Of a DNA stretch of 24,253 bases, positions 4,603 through 13,266 are shown one piece after another; the first letter of the stretch is position 1, and every line of letters starts with the position of its first letter. Both the position numbers and the translations under genes were made by a program. The notes under the pieces were generated by a model. It had not been told where the DNA came from, did no database searches, and saw only the letters and a list, made by a program, of their open reading frames with translations. The stretch is from the NCBI GenBank assembly GCA_910585155.1, contig CAJUEC010000039.1, positions 1 through 24,253 of the forward strand, given 5' to 3'. The stretch comes from an uncultured Oscillospiraceae bacterium (GTDB lineage: Bacteria > Bacillota > Clostridia > Oscillospirales > Oscillospiraceae).

Positions 4603-7254
4603 GTGAAACCCCCAAAAACCCTGAGCAAGGGTGTGATCGCGCTTATCGTCGCGGTGGCCGTCCTGGGCTCCGCCGTGACCACGCTGCTGGCGGTGATGTT
4701 CACCTCCAGGGACACGGTCCCCAAGGGCTACGTGCCCGAGGGCTACATATCCATAGAGGACGCCCAGGCCCTGCTGGCCTCGATGACGCTGCCGGCGGGC
4801 TCCATGAGCATGGACTTCCAGGAGCTGACCGACTCGGAGGCCGACCAGATCATCAGCGGCTCCGACGAGCTCTGGGAGGTCTATGAGCGCAACCCCCTGG
4901 GCGACACCGTCGATGAGCGGGACTGGGACAGATACTCCAGCGGCATTGCCACCGAGTGGATGAACTCCGCGGAAAAGACCCTGTACGAGCGCTACGACGC
5001 GTGCTGCCGGACCTACCTGGAGACGGGCGTGGACGGCTACAGGGGCGGGAAGTCCGGAGACTACTTCTACTACGGCACCGGGGTGGCATACCGCGACCTG
5101 GGTTTGACCAAGGAGCAGGCCCAGAGCCTGTTCTACTGGTTCAAGTTCAACAATCCGCAGTATTATTTCCTGTGCAACTCGGCGGCCTACTCCGACACGT
5201 CCATGTTCCCCGAGCTGTACGAGCGGTTTGCCGATGGGGCGGAGCGGACCAAGACCACCAACGAGCTGTTTACCAAGCTGGACGGCTGGATTGAATCCAT
5301 CAGCGACGACGAGGTCACCCACTGGCAGATGGAGCTGGCCGCCAACGACCTGCTGTGCCGCAAGCTGGAGTACGACGAGGAGGAGCCCTTCTTCCAGTCC
5401 ATGTACTCCGCGGTCCTGCTGGAGCGGACGGTCTGCGCGGGCTACTCCGAGACCTTCTGCGCCATGATGAACGCGGTGGGCGTGGACGCCATGGTGGCCC
5501 TCAACGACATCCACGCCTGGAACGTGGTCAAATGGGACGACGGCAGCTACTACGTGGTGGACGTGCTGTGGAACGAGAACCGCCAGGACAACAACAGCCC
5601 CAAGCGGACCTATTTCAACGTGGGCGAGGCATCCGCCAAGGCGGGGGACACCGGGAAAGCCGAGCACTCCTATGGCGCGGATGTGGCCGCCTGGGCCCCT
5701 GACCTGGCCCAGAGCAACTACGTCCCCAGTGAGTACGACCTGACCGGCGCCAACGGGACCGCCGACCGGCTGGCCGCCCCGCAGAACCTTCGGGCCCCGG
5801 ACGAGGGCGACGATGAGCAGATTTCCGTGGCCTGGGACCCCGTGGACGGGGCGGCCCAGTACACGGTGGAGCTGTACTCCAGCGACCAAAAAACGCTGCT
5901 GCTGAGCAAGAGCTTTGAAAAGACCGCCATATCCATTAAATTTGGAAGCTATTCCTCCCTGGCGGTCCGGGTGCGGGCGGAGAATGGCGAACGCTTCTCC
6001 GATTGGTCGGAATTCCTGGCCGTCAACACCAAGGCGGAGGCGGCCCAGCCCACCACCTCCGGCACGACCCTGGCCGCGCCCCAAAACATCACCATCACCA
6101 AGGATGAGCCGACGATCACCCGCTTCTCCTGGGACCCGGTGGAGGGCGCGGAGCAGTACCAGATCATCCTGTTCAAGGACGCCGAGCATACGGAAACCTG
6201 GCTGAGCGGTTTCCAGGCGAAGACCTCCATGGGCTATCAAAAGCTTCAGCCCGGCAAGACCTATTATTACGGCGTCCGGGCCATGAAGACGGTGGACGGC
6301 AAGGATTACTACTCCGACTGGACCTACTTCAAGCACACCACCCCCAAGGAGGATGCCTCCGGCGCGGCCCTGAGCGCGCCCCAGAACGTCACTATCACCA
6401 ATGACGAGCCGACCAGAACCGGCTTCTCCTGGGACCCGGTGGAGGGCGCGGACCAATATGAGCTCGCCCGGTTCACGGACGCGGACCACAAGGAAATCGC
6501 GGCCAGCGGTCCTGTAGAAAAGACCAACAGTGGTTTTAAAGGGCTCAAACCCGGCAAAACCTATTACTACGGCGTCCGGGCCATGAAGACGGTGGACGGC
6601 AAGGACTACTACTCCGACTGGACCTATTTCAAGCACACCACCCCCAAGGAGGATGCCCAGCCCACCCTGGCCGCGCCCCAAAACATCACCATCACCAAGG
6701 ACGAGCCGACGGCTGTCCGCTTCTCCTGGGACCCGGTGGAGGGCGCGGAGCAGTATGAGGTAATCATGTACGAGGACGCCGAGCGTACCGAGATCCTGCT
6801 CAGCGGCTTCCGGGACCAACCCACCAAGGGCTATGAATCCATGACCCCCGGCAAGACCTATTATTACGGCATCCGGGCCATGAAGACGGTGGACGGCGAG
6901 GACCTCTACTCCGACTGGACCTACTTCAAGCACACCAACCCCAAGGAAGACGCCCAGCCCGCGCTGGCCGCCCCCAAAAACATCGCCATCATCAAGGATG
7001 AGCCGACGATCACCCACTTCTCCTGGGACCCGGTGGAGGGCGCGGAGCAGTATGAGGTGGCCCTGTACAAGGACTCCACCCTTACGGAGACCCTGCACAG
7101 CAGCTTCCGAACGGATACCACCATGGGCTATAAAGACCTTCAGCCCAACACCACCTATTATTACGGCATCCGGGCCGTGAAGACGGTGGACGGCGAGGAC
7201 CTCTACTCCGACTGGGCCTACTTCAAGCACCTGACCCCCAAGGAATCCAGCTGA
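4603..7254 (+). CDS. Membrane-anchored transglutaminase-like protein with five FN3-type repeats
   Basis: The 883-aa protein begins with a short basic tail and one hydrophobic segment (about residues 11-33), an uncleaved anchor or signal, so the bulk should be extracellular. A transglutaminase-like domain follows. Its putative catalytic triad is C278 (‘VCAGYSE’), H304 (‘IHAWN’) and D320 (‘YVVDVLW’), in the order and spacing of this cysteine protease/amidase fold. From residue 390 on there are five modules of 99-100 residues resembling fibronectin type III domains, each with ‘SWDPVEGAEQY’ and ‘GKTYYYGVRAMKTVDG’ type strands. GTG 4603 is preferred over ATG 4585 because AAGGAGAG sits just before it. 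Such proteins are often called surface proteins with a peptidase/cross-linking domain; the substrate is unknown. The gene is monocistronic, with its own promoter and terminator. Confidence 0.85.
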   Translation: MKPPKTLSKGVIALIVAVAVLGSAVTTLLAVMFTSRDTVPKGYVPEGYISIEDAQALLASMTLPAGSMSMDFQELTDSEADQIISGSDELWEVYERNPLGDTVDERDWDRYSSGIATEWMNSAEKTLYERYDACCRTYLETGVDGYRGGKSGDYFYYGTGVAYRDLGLTKEQAQSLFYWFKFNNPQYYFLCNSAAYSDTSMFPELYERFADGAERTKTTNELFTKLDGWIESISDDEVTHWQMELAANDLLCRKLEYDEEEPFFQSMYSAVLLERTVCAGYSETFCAMMNAVGVDAMVALNDIHAWNVVKWDDGSYYVVDVLWNENRQDNNSPKRTYFNVGEASAKAGDTGKAEHSYGADVAAWAPDLAQSNYVPSEYDLTGANGTADRLAAPQNLRAPDEGDDEQISVAWDPVDGAAQYTVELYSSDQKTLLLSKSFEKTAISIKFGSYSSLAVRVRAENGERFSDWSEFLAVNTKAEAAQPTTSGTTLAAPQNITITKDEPTITRFSWDPVEGAEQYQIILFKDAEHTETWLSGFQAKTSMGYQKLQPGKTYYYGVRAMKTVDGKDYYSDWTYFKHTTPKEDASGAALSAPQNVTITNDEPTRTGFSWDPVEGADQYELARFTDADHKEIAASGPVEKTNSGFKGLKPGKTYYYGVRAMKTVDGKDYYSDWTYFKHTTPKEDAQPTLAAPQNITITKDEPTAVRFSWDPVEGAEQYEVIMYEDAERTEILLSGFRDQPTKGYESMTPGKTYYYGIRAMKTVDGEDLYSDWTYFKHTNPKEDAQPALAAPKNIAIIKDEPTITHFSWDPVEGAEQYEVALYKDSTLTETLHSSFRTDTTMGYKDLQPNTTYYYGIRAVKTVDGEDLYSDWAYFKHLTPKESS
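5770..7251 (+). repeat. Five tandem ~300-bp FN3-encoding units
   Basis: Units begin at 5770, 6070, 6370, 6667 and 6964, so the period is 300, 300, 297 and 297 bp. The first is divergent. Units 2 to 5 are very similar at DNA level, including long identical runs around the SWDPVEGAE and YYYG segments, which implies recent duplication or gene conversion. Confidence 0.9.
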
Positions 7255-7258
7255 AAAA

Positions 7259-7294
7259 GACCGGCGCGGCTTTCTGCCGCGCCGGTCTCTTTTT
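7259..7294 (+). terminator. Intrinsic terminator of the FN3 protein gene
   Basis: A perfect 12-bp stem (7259-7270 with 7276-7287) and TTTCT loop are followed by TCTTTTT. It begins 5 nt after the stop codon. Confidence 0.9.
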
Positions 7295-7320
7295 CATGCG
7301 CCGCCTTTTTCCGGCGGAGC

Positions 7321-8466
7321 TTACATAATCTTGCGGAACAGCGCCTTGAAGTCCTCCACGGACGCGGCCCTGGGGTTGCCGGGGGCGCAGGCGTCGGCGG
7401 CGGCGGACTGGGCCAGGAACTCCAGGTCCTCCTCCTTCATGGCCTCCAGCCTGGTGGGGATGCCCACGTCCACGGACAGCTGGCGCACCGCGTCGATGGC
7501 GGCCTTGCGGTAGGCTGCCTGGTCCATGCCGGCGGTGTCCACCCCCATGGCCTGGGCGATGTACTTGAACTTGTCGCCGGTGTGTTCCTGGTTGTACTCC
7601 ATCACGATGGGCAGCATCATGGCGCAGGCCACGCCGTGGGGGGTGTCGTACACCGCGCCCAGGGTGTGGGCCATGGAGTGGGCGATGCCCAGGCCCACGT
7701 TGGAAAACGCCATGCCGGTGACGAACTGGCCCAGGGCCATGGCCTCCCGGCCCTCGGGGTCGTTGTCGACGGCCTTGCGCAGGTTGGCGGCGATGAGCTT
7801 GACGGCCTCCAGGTTCAGGCAGTCGGCCAGCTCCCAGGCGGCGGCGGTGGTGTAGCCCTCGATGGCGTGGGTGAGGGCGTCCATGCCGGTGGCGGCGGTG
7901 AGGCCGCGGGGCATGGTGGACATCATATCCGGGTCCACGATGGCCACGTCGGGGATGTCGTTCACGTCCACGCACACGAACTTGCGCTTCTTCTCCACGT
8001 CGGTGATGACGTAGTTGATGGTGGCCTCGGCGGCGGTGCCGGCGGTGGTGGGGACGGCGATGGTGAACACGGTGCGGTTCTTGGTGGGGGCCACCCCCTC
8101 CAGGGAGCGCACGTCGGCGAACTCCGGGTTGTTGATGATGATGCCGATGGCCTTGCCGGTGTCCATGGAGGAGCCGCCGCCGATGGCGATCATGTAGTCC
8201 GCGCCGCTGGCCTTGTAGGCCTCCACCCCCTCCACCACATTCTCGATGGTGGGATTGGGCTTGATGTGGTCATAGACCTGATAGGCCATGCCGTTGGCGT
8301 CCAGCAGGTCGGTGACCTTCTTGGTGATGCCGAACTTCACCAGGTCGGGGTCGGAGGCGATGAACGCCTTCTTCACGCCCTTGGCGGACACGATGCCGGG
8401 GATCTCCTGGATGGCGCCCTTGCCGTGGTAGGAAATGCCGTTGAGTACGAAGCGGTTGACAGCCAT
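7321..8466 (-). CDS. fucO: Lactaldehyde reductase, iron-dependent alcohol dehydrogenase family
   Basis: The 381-aa product is closely similar throughout to E. coli FucO as I recall it, including ‘NNPEFADVRSLEG’, ‘PTTAGTAAE’, ‘INYVITD’ and ‘MAFSNVGLG’. The nucleotide-binding motif GGGSS is at 96-100, and the metal ligands D196, H200, H263 and H277 are all present at the E. coli positions. The enzyme reduces L-lactaldehyde to 1,2-propanediol with NADH in anaerobic fucose/rhamnose use; related enzymes also act as 1,3-propanediol or butanol dehydrogenases, so the physiological substrate is an inference. The start follows AGGAGGT. It is a single gene with its own minus-strand promoter, divergent from a MATE pump. 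No fucose or rhamnose genes are nearby. Confidence 0.88.
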   Translation of the reverse strand: MAVNRFVLNGISYHGKGAIQEIPGIVSAKGVKKAFIASDPDLVKFGITKKVTDLLDANGMAYQVYDHIKPNPTIENVVEGVEAYKASGADYMIAIGGGSSMDTGKAIGIIINNPEFADVRSLEGVAPTKNRTVFTIAVPTTAGTAAEATINYVITDVEKKRKFVCVDVNDIPDVAIVDPDMMSTMPRGLTAATGMDALTHAIEGYTTAAAWELADCLNLEAVKLIAANLRKAVDNDPEGREAMALGQFVTGMAFSNVGLGIAHSMAHTLGAVYDTPHGVACAMMLPIVMEYNQEHTGDKFKYIAQAMGVDTAGMDQAAYRKAAIDAVRQLSVDVGIPTRLEAMKEEDLEFLAQSAAADACAPGNPRAASVEDFKALFRKIM

Positions 8467-8524
8467 GGGAATCTACCTCCTGTAATGTTTTCTGTTGATT
8501 TCCTGGTTTTGGGTCCTTGACCAT

Positions 8525-8553
8525 ATCATACCCTTTTCCCCGCCCATCGTCAA
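8525..8553 (-). promoter_or_regulatory. Promoter of fucO
   Basis: On the minus strand: TTGACG (8548-8553), 17 nt, TATGAT (8525-8530), about 58 nt before the start codon. Confidence 0.8.
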
Positions 8554-8647
8554 GGATTTGACAGGGTAACTTTTGGCGGTTTGGGTGTTTTTTCCCACCA
8601 TTCCACCCTGAAATTCCGTGAAAGCGCCAAAATCCACCCTATGCCCA

Positions 8648-8676
8648 TTGACATAAAAATACGGTTCCTCTATAAT
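8648..8676 (+). promoter_or_regulatory. Consensus sigma-A promoter of the first MATE gene
   Basis: TTGACA (8648-8653), 17 nt, TATAAT (8671-8676): an exact match to consensus in both boxes. The leader to ATG 8750 is about 67 nt and ends with AAAAAGGAGG. Confidence 0.88.
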
Positions 8677-8749
8677 AAAGCTTCACTGCAAACAGGAAGG
8701 AAGCTGAGCGCAGGGTGCGCTCTGCGGAAGAAAAAGGAGGAGCTTTCCC

Positions 8750-10138
8750 ATGCAACGGCCCGAAGGCGAAAACAAAATGGGCGTCATGCCGGTGAACCGG
8801 CTGCTGCTGAACATGGCCATCCCCATCATGATCTCCATGCTGGTGCAGGCCCTTTACAACGTGGTGGACAGCTATTTCGTCGCCCAGGTGAGCCAGGACG
8901 CGCTGAACGCGGTGTCCCTGGCCTTCCCGGTGCAGAACCTGATGATCGCCGTCAGCGTGGGCACCGGCGTGGGCCTCAACGCCCTGCTGTCCCGGAGCCT
9001 GGGCCAGGGCAACCAGGAGATGGTCAACCGCTCGGCGGTGAACGGCCTGTTCCTGATCTTTTTGAGCAGCATGGCCTTTGTGGTGCTGGGGCTCACCTGC
9101 TCCCGGCTGTTCTACACCGCCCAAACCGACATCCCCGGCATCATCGAGTACGGCGCCGACTACCTCACCATCTGCTGCTCGCTGAGCCTGGGGCTGTTCA
9201 CCGCCGTGTGCATGGAACGGATGCTCCAGGCCACGGGGCGCACCTTCTATACCATGATCGCCCAGGCGGTGGGGGCGCTGACCAACATTATTCTGGACCC
9301 AATCCTCATCTTCGGCCTGGGCCCCTTCCCCCGGATGGAGGTGGCGGGGGCCGCCCTGGCCACCGTCATCGGCCAGTTCCTGGGCTGCGGCGTGGGGGTG
9401 TTCTTCAACCTCACCCGCAATCCCGACATCCAGCTGTCCTTCCGGGGCTTCCGCCCCCACTGGCCCACCATCAAGGCCATCTACTCCGTGGGCCTGCCCG
9501 GCATCGTCATGCAGTCCATCGGCTCGGTGATGGTGTTCGGCATGAACCAGATCCTCATCGCCTTCACCGACACGGCCACGGCGGTGTTCGGGGTGTACTT
9601 CAAGCTCCAGTCCTTCTTCTTCATGCCGGTATTCGGCCTGTGCAACGGCATGGTGCCCATCGTGGCCTACAACTTCGGCGCCCGCAAGCCGGATCGGATC
9701 GTCAAAACCATCCGGCTCAGCGTGATGTACGCCACCATCCTCATGGCGGTGGGCTTCGCCGTGTTCCAGCTCTTCCCCGCCACCCTGCTGGACATGTTCC
9801 GCTCCAAGGACGACCTGGCGGGGGACCTGATCGCCATCGGCGTACCCGCCCTGCGCATCATCTCCTTCAGCTGGCTGCTGGCGGGCTTCGGCATCATATG
9901 CTCCTCGGTGTTCCAGGCCCTGGACCACGGGGTGCTCAGCCTGGTCTCCTCCCTGGTGCGCCAGCTCATCGTGCTGCTGCCGGCGGCCTTTCTCCTGGCC
10001 CGGCTGTTCCAGAACCTGGACGTGGTGTGGCTGGCCTTCCCCCTGGCGGAGCTGTTCTCCTGCGCGCTGTGCGCCGGCTTCATCCGCCGGGTGTACCGGC
10101 GGGACATCCTGCCCCTGCGGGCCCCCCAGGCCGGATGA
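8750..10138 (+). CDS. MATE family multidrug/Na+ antiporter
   Basis: The 462-aa protein has the twelve-helix pattern of MATE exporters in two similar halves. The first starts ‘NRLLLNMAIPIMISMLVQAL’ and continues ‘YNVVDSYFVAQ’, a typical family N-terminus; the second half begins near ‘YSVGLPGIVMQSIGS’. ‘GALTNIILDPILIFG’ and ‘VAYNFGARKPDR’ are also characteristic. The family exports cationic drugs or metabolites against Na+ or H+; the substrate cannot be read from sequence. ATG 8750 follows AAAAAGGAGG with 9-nt spacing. No regulator gene adjoins it, in contrast to the second MATE gene at 18154, and its consensus promoter suggests strong or constitutive expression. No terminator is evident before the metK riboswitch promoter. 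Confidence 0.9.
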   Translation: MQRPEGENKMGVMPVNRLLLNMAIPIMISMLVQALYNVVDSYFVAQVSQDALNAVSLAFPVQNLMIAVSVGTGVGLNALLSRSLGQGNQEMVNRSAVNGLFLIFLSSMAFVVLGLTCSRLFYTAQTDIPGIIEYGADYLTICCSLSLGLFTAVCMERMLQATGRTFYTMIAQAVGALTNIILDPILIFGLGPFPRMEVAGAALATVIGQFLGCGVGVFFNLTRNPDIQLSFRGFRPHWPTIKAIYSVGLPGIVMQSIGSVMVFGMNQILIAFTDTATAVFGVYFKLQSFFFMPVFGLCNGMVPIVAYNFGARKPDRIVKTIRLSVMYATILMAVGFAVFQLFPATLLDMFRSKDDLAGDLIAIGVPALRIISFSWLLAGFGIICSSVFQALDHGVLSLVSSLVRQLIVLLPAAFLLARLFQNLDVVWLAFPLAELFSCALCAGFIRRVYRRDILPLRAPQAG

Positions 10139-10170
10139 GGCGGATCTTTACGAATTTTCTCATCTGCCCA

Positions 10171-10198
10171 TTGACAGCGGCGGGCCGTATGCTATAAT
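10171..10198 (+). promoter_or_regulatory. Promoter of the SAM riboswitch-metK unit
   Basis: TTGACA (10171-10176), 16 nt, TATAAT (10193-10198). Transcription would begin near 10205, just upstream of the riboswitch. Confidence 0.88.
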
Positions 10199-10220
10199 AG
10201 AAGCGTACAATTGAATAACC

Positions 10221-10308
10221 CTTATCAAGAGTGGCGGAGGGACCGGCCCGATGAAGCCACGGCAACCTGCGATGCAAGGTGCCAAGTCCGGCGGAAACGC
10301 GAGATGAG
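10221..10308 (+). promoter_or_regulatory. SAM-I (S-box) riboswitch aptamer
   Basis: The S-box signature is clear: CTTATCAAGAG, GGAGGGACCGGCCCGATGAAG, then CGGCAACC, AAGGTGCCAAGTCCG and a closing GATGAG. CTTATC (10221-10226) pairs with GATGAG (10303-10308) as helix P1. It binds S-adenosylmethionine, and when bound it should favour the terminator at 10329-10355, lowering metK expression. This is the standard feedback arrangement for metK in Firmicutes. Confidence 0.95.
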
Positions 10309-10328
10309 GAGAGCTCTGAACCATCCAG

Positions 10329-10355
10329 CCCCCGCCGAATCCGGCGGGGGTTTTT
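10329..10355 (+). terminator. Riboswitch-controlled intrinsic terminator
   Basis: CCCCCGCCG (10329-10337), loop AATC, CGGCGGGGG (10342-10350), then TTTTT. It is the expression platform of the SAM-I riboswitch, 34 nt before the metK start. Confidence 0.92.
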
Positions 10356-10388
10356 CAGCCTCTTCCCCCAATGAAAGGAGAAAAAATT

Positions 10389-11570
10389 ATGGCAAAGCGA
10401 CTGTTTACCTCTGAATCGGTGACCGAGGGCCACCCCGACAAGGTGTGCGACCAGATTTCCGACGCCATTCTGGACGCCATCATCGAGAAGGACCCCGCCG
10501 CCCGGGTGGCCTGCGAGACCACCGTGTCCACCGGCCTGGTCCACATCATGGGGGAGATCACCACCTCCTGCTACGTGGACATACCCAAGATCGCCCGCCA
10601 GGTCATCCGGGACATCGGCTACGACCGGGCCAAGTACGGCTTCGACGGCGACTCCTGCGCCGTCATCTCCAACATCGATGAGCAGTCCCCCGACATCGCC
10701 CTGGGGGTGGACAAGGCCCTGGAGGCCAAGGAGGGCCAGCTGGACGACGGCCTGGACAACGGCGCGGGGGACCAGGGGATGATGTTCGGCTACGCCTGCC
10801 GGGAGACGGAGGAGCTGATGCCCCTGCCCATCTCCCTGGCCCACAAGCTGGCCCAGCGGCTGGCCCAGGTGCGCCACGAGCGCCTGGTGGACTACCTCCG
10901 GCCCGACGGCAAGAGCCAGGTCACCGTGGAGTACGGTGAGGACGGCCGGCCCGTCCGGGTGGACACGGTGGTGCTGTCCACCCAGCACGCCCCGGAGGCC
11001 GCCCTGGAGCAGATCCGGGCGGACATGATCGAGCTGGTCATCAAGCCCACCATCCCCGCCCAGCTGTTCGACGAGAACACCCGCGTGCTGGTCAACCCCA
11101 CCGGCCGGTTTGTGGTGGGCGGGCCCCAGGGGGACTCCGGCCTCACCGGGCGGAAGATCATTGTGGACACCTACGGCGGCACCGCCCCCCACGGCGGCGG
11201 CGCCTTCTCCGGCAAGGACCCCACCAAGGTGGACCGCTCCGCCGCCTACGCCGCCCGCTGGGCGGCCAAGAACGTGGTGGCCGCGGGGCTGGCCGGCCGC
11301 TGCCAGGTGCAGCTGGCCTACGCCATCGGGGTGGCCAAGCCCGTGTCCGTCCGGGTGGACACCTTCGGCACCGGCACGGTGGGCGACGAGGCGCTGGAGG
11401 CGGCGGTCGGCAGGGTCTTTGACCTGCGGCCCACCGCCATCATCAACCGGCTGGACCTGCGCCGCCCCATCTACCGCCAGACCGCGGCCTACGGCCACTT
11501 CGGCCGCCCCGAGCTGGACCTGCCCTGGGAGCGCACCGACATGGTGGACGCCCTGAAGGCCGCGCTGTAA
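10389..11570 (+). CDS. metK: S-adenosylmethionine synthetase
   Basis: The 393-aa enzyme makes S-adenosylmethionine from methionine and ATP. Family signatures are all present: ‘TSESVTEGHPDK’ (residues 7-18, methionine/ATP site), ‘GAGDQG’ (125-130, the ATP-binding hexapeptide region) and ‘GGGAFSGKDPTKVDRSAAY’ (the phosphate-binding P-loop region). Its length matches the family (about 380-400). ATG 10389 is chosen over an in-frame ATG at 10371 because AAAGGAG lies between them at the right distance and the conserved N-terminus ‘AKRLFTSES’ begins there. It is the only gene of the transcript, controlled by the SAM-I riboswitch upstream and closed by the terminator at 11625-11654. Confidence 0.97.
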   Translation: MAKRLFTSESVTEGHPDKVCDQISDAILDAIIEKDPAARVACETTVSTGLVHIMGEITTSCYVDIPKIARQVIRDIGYDRAKYGFDGDSCAVISNIDEQSPDIALGVDKALEAKEGQLDDGLDNGAGDQGMMFGYACRETEELMPLPISLAHKLAQRLAQVRHERLVDYLRPDGKSQVTVEYGEDGRPVRVDTVVLSTQHAPEAALEQIRADMIELVIKPTIPAQLFDENTRVLVNPTGRFVVGGPQGDSGLTGRKIIVDTYGGTAPHGGGAFSGKDPTKVDRSAAYAARWAAKNVVAAGLAGRCQVQLAYAIGVAKPVSVRVDTFGTGTVGDEALEAAVGRVFDLRPTAIINRLDLRRPIYRQTAAYGHFGRPELDLPWERTDMVDALKAAL

Positions 11571-11624
11571 GTACATTGCCCCAGGGGCGCAAAAGGCGGA
11601 GCCCCTCCCCCGTCCCCCGGCCTC

Positions 11625-11654
11625 AAGCCGCCGCGTTCCACGCGGCGGCTTTTT
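11625..11654 (+). terminator. Intrinsic terminator of metK
   Basis: AAGCCGCCGCG (11625-11635), loop TTCCA, CGCGGCGGCTT (11641-11651), then TTT. Confidence 0.88.
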
Positions 11655-11706
11655 CCCGCCTCCCCCTTCTTTTCAAAATGTTAACATTCTCCTTAAAGAT
11701 TTTTTA

Positions 11707-11735
11707 TTGCAAAATCCGCCCCGGTATACTATACT
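11707..11735 (+). promoter_or_regulatory. Promoter of the O-antigen-ligase-like gene
   Basis: TTGCAA (11707-11712), 17 nt, TATACT (11730-11735), in a short AT-rich island. It is 68 nt upstream of ATG 11804. Confidence 0.65.
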
Positions 11736-11803
11736 GAGAAGGCTGCTGTGGAATTCCCGCGGAGCGGCCCCGCCGGGGCCCCGCGCTTGAAAAAGGTGTT
11801 GTT

Positions 11804-13228
11804 ATGACAGATATTCGCGCCAAGCTCCAGGACGCCTCCCGGGCCCGCCTGCCCATGCTCCTGGCCATTTACATCCTCTGCCAGCCCCTCATCGACGTGC
11901 TCACCGGGCTGGGGGCCCAGGCCGGCCACCCCGTCACCGTGGGCGTGGTCATCCGCGCCCTGGTACTGGTCCTGGCCTTCCTCTACGCCGTGTTTGTCAG
12001 CGATTTCCCGGGGAAAAAGCGGTGGATGCTCTTCACCTGGGCGCTGGTGGGCTATTTGGCGCTGTTTATGGCCTACATGTTCACCCTGGGCGGGTTGTCC
12101 CTGTGCGTGGGCAACGTGAAGGAGGTGGTCAAGACCTTCTTCGCCCCCTTCGTGCTCATCTTCCTCTGGTCGGTCTACAAGCAGTTCGGCTTCCTGGTCA
12201 CCTGTGAGTCCATCGCCTGGGCGGGGGGACTGTACGCCAGCGTCATCCCCCTGGCCGTGGCCACCAACACCTCCTTTGTCTCCTACGGCAACGCGGGCAT
12301 GGGCTACCGGGGCTGGTTCTACGCCGCCAACGAGGTGGGGTGCATCATGGCCCTCACCGCCCCCTTCACCATCTGGTATTGCCTGAAGGTCTTCTCCTCC
12401 GTCACCAAAAAGACCTGGTGGAAGGGGCTGCTGGCCCTCTGGGCCCTGGCCGCCGTGGCCATCAGCGCCACCTCTCTGGGCACCAAGATCATCTTCGGCT
12501 TCACCGCCCTGTACTGCGTCGCCGCCTTTGTCTGGCAGCTGGTCCGGGCCCTCCGGCAGCCCGCCAGGGAGCACACGGTGCAGGCCCTTGCCATGGGCCT
12601 CATGCTGGCCCTGATCCTGGGGATGTACTTCGGCTCCCCCTTCCAGCAGTATTTTGACGACGTCTACAACAAGTGGCTGTCCCGCCCCCCCGAGGCCACT
12701 GTGGAGACCTGGGACGAGGCCATCTCCCACGCCTGCCAGGGCACCTGGCTCTATGAGCTCATCAAGTCCAACGAGACCTTTGCCGACATCGACCAGATCC
12801 TCAGCCGCCGCTTTATCAGCGCCTCCCCCTCCGTCCAGGTGTACACCGAGGGCGGGCCGGCGGCCTGGCTGCTGGGCGTGGGGTACGCCACCGCCCCCTC
12901 CTACAGCCGGGAGATGTACTTCATGGTGGAGCTGGACCCCCTGGCCCTCCTGGTCCGCCACGGCATCCTGGGGTTCGCGCTGTACTACGCCCCCTACCTG
13001 GCCTTCATCGGCTGGGCCGTCGTCCAGTTCTTCCGCCGCCCCGCCCAGCGGCTGGCCGACCTGCGCTACTGCACCGCCCTGTACGGCACTCTGGCGGGCT
13101 TCGCCATCTCCGTGCTGGCGGGCCACGCCCTGGTGTCCCCGGCGGTGGCCACCTTCATCCTGGCGGTGGCCATGCAGCTCTGGGCCCAGACGGAGGAGCA
13201 GAACAAGCTTCCCAAAGCCGCGAAATAG
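11804..13228 (+). CDS. O-antigen ligase-like polytopic membrane protein
   Basis: The 474-aa protein has about ten to twelve hydrophobic helices and a large hydrophilic loop (about residues 285-345), the topology of Wzy/WaaL-type O-antigen polymerases and ligases. The N-terminus ‘LLAIYILCQPLIDVLT’ is typical of the Firmicute O-antigen-ligase-like membrane family (Pfam O-antigen_lig, PF13425). Members transfer or polymerise lipid-linked glycans at the outer face of the membrane; the natural substrate here is unknown. In a Gram-positive it may act on a surface polysaccharide or teichuronic-type polymer. It is monocistronic with its own promoter and a hairpin at 13235-13263, and no other glycan genes are adjacent. 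The ribosome site (AAAAAGGTG) is moderate. Confidence 0.75.
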   Translation: MTDIRAKLQDASRARLPMLLAIYILCQPLIDVLTGLGAQAGHPVTVGVVIRALVLVLAFLYAVFVSDFPGKKRWMLFTWALVGYLALFMAYMFTLGGLSLCVGNVKEVVKTFFAPFVLIFLWSVYKQFGFLVTCESIAWAGGLYASVIPLAVATNTSFVSYGNAGMGYRGWFYAANEVGCIMALTAPFTIWYCLKVFSSVTKKTWWKGLLALWALAAVAISATSLGTKIIFGFTALYCVAAFVWQLVRALRQPAREHTVQALAMGLMLALILGMYFGSPFQQYFDDVYNKWLSRPPEATVETWDEAISHACQGTWLYELIKSNETFADIDQILSRRFISASPSVQVYTEGGPAAWLLGVGYATAPSYSREMYFMVELDPLALLVRHGILGFALYYAPYLAFIGWAVVQFFRRPAQRLADLRYCTALYGTLAGFAISVLAGHALVSPAVATFILAVAMQLWAQTEEQNKLPKAAK

Positions 13229-13234
13229 AGACAG

Positions 13235-13263
13235 CGCCGCCGGTCAAAGGACCGGCGGCGTTT
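13235..13263 (+). terminator. Intrinsic terminator between convergent genes
   Basis: CGCCGCCGGTC (13235-13245), loop AAAG, GACCGGCGGCG (13250-13260), then TTTGTT. The T-rich tail serves the plus strand. The minus strand (end of feoB) would see the same hairpin but only a poor U-tract. Confidence 0.8.
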
Positions 13264-13266
13264 GTT

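Noticed and set aside
4543..7230. An 895-codon open frame on the minus strand opposite the FN3 protein gene
   Set aside because: It is a shadow of the GC-rich repetitive plus-strand gene: the product is a low-complexity Gly/Val/Leu repeat mirror and has no ribosome site. The plus strand has a promoter, start, domains and terminator.
10211..10414. A 67-codon plus-strand frame over the SAM-I aptamer
   Set aside because: The interval is a structured riboswitch and its expression platform, which explains it fully.
10080..11576. A 498-codon minus-strand frame across metK and the riboswitch
   Set aside because: It is the complement of the clearly coding metK and crosses the SAM riboswitch and its terminator; composition is that of an antisense GC-rich frame.
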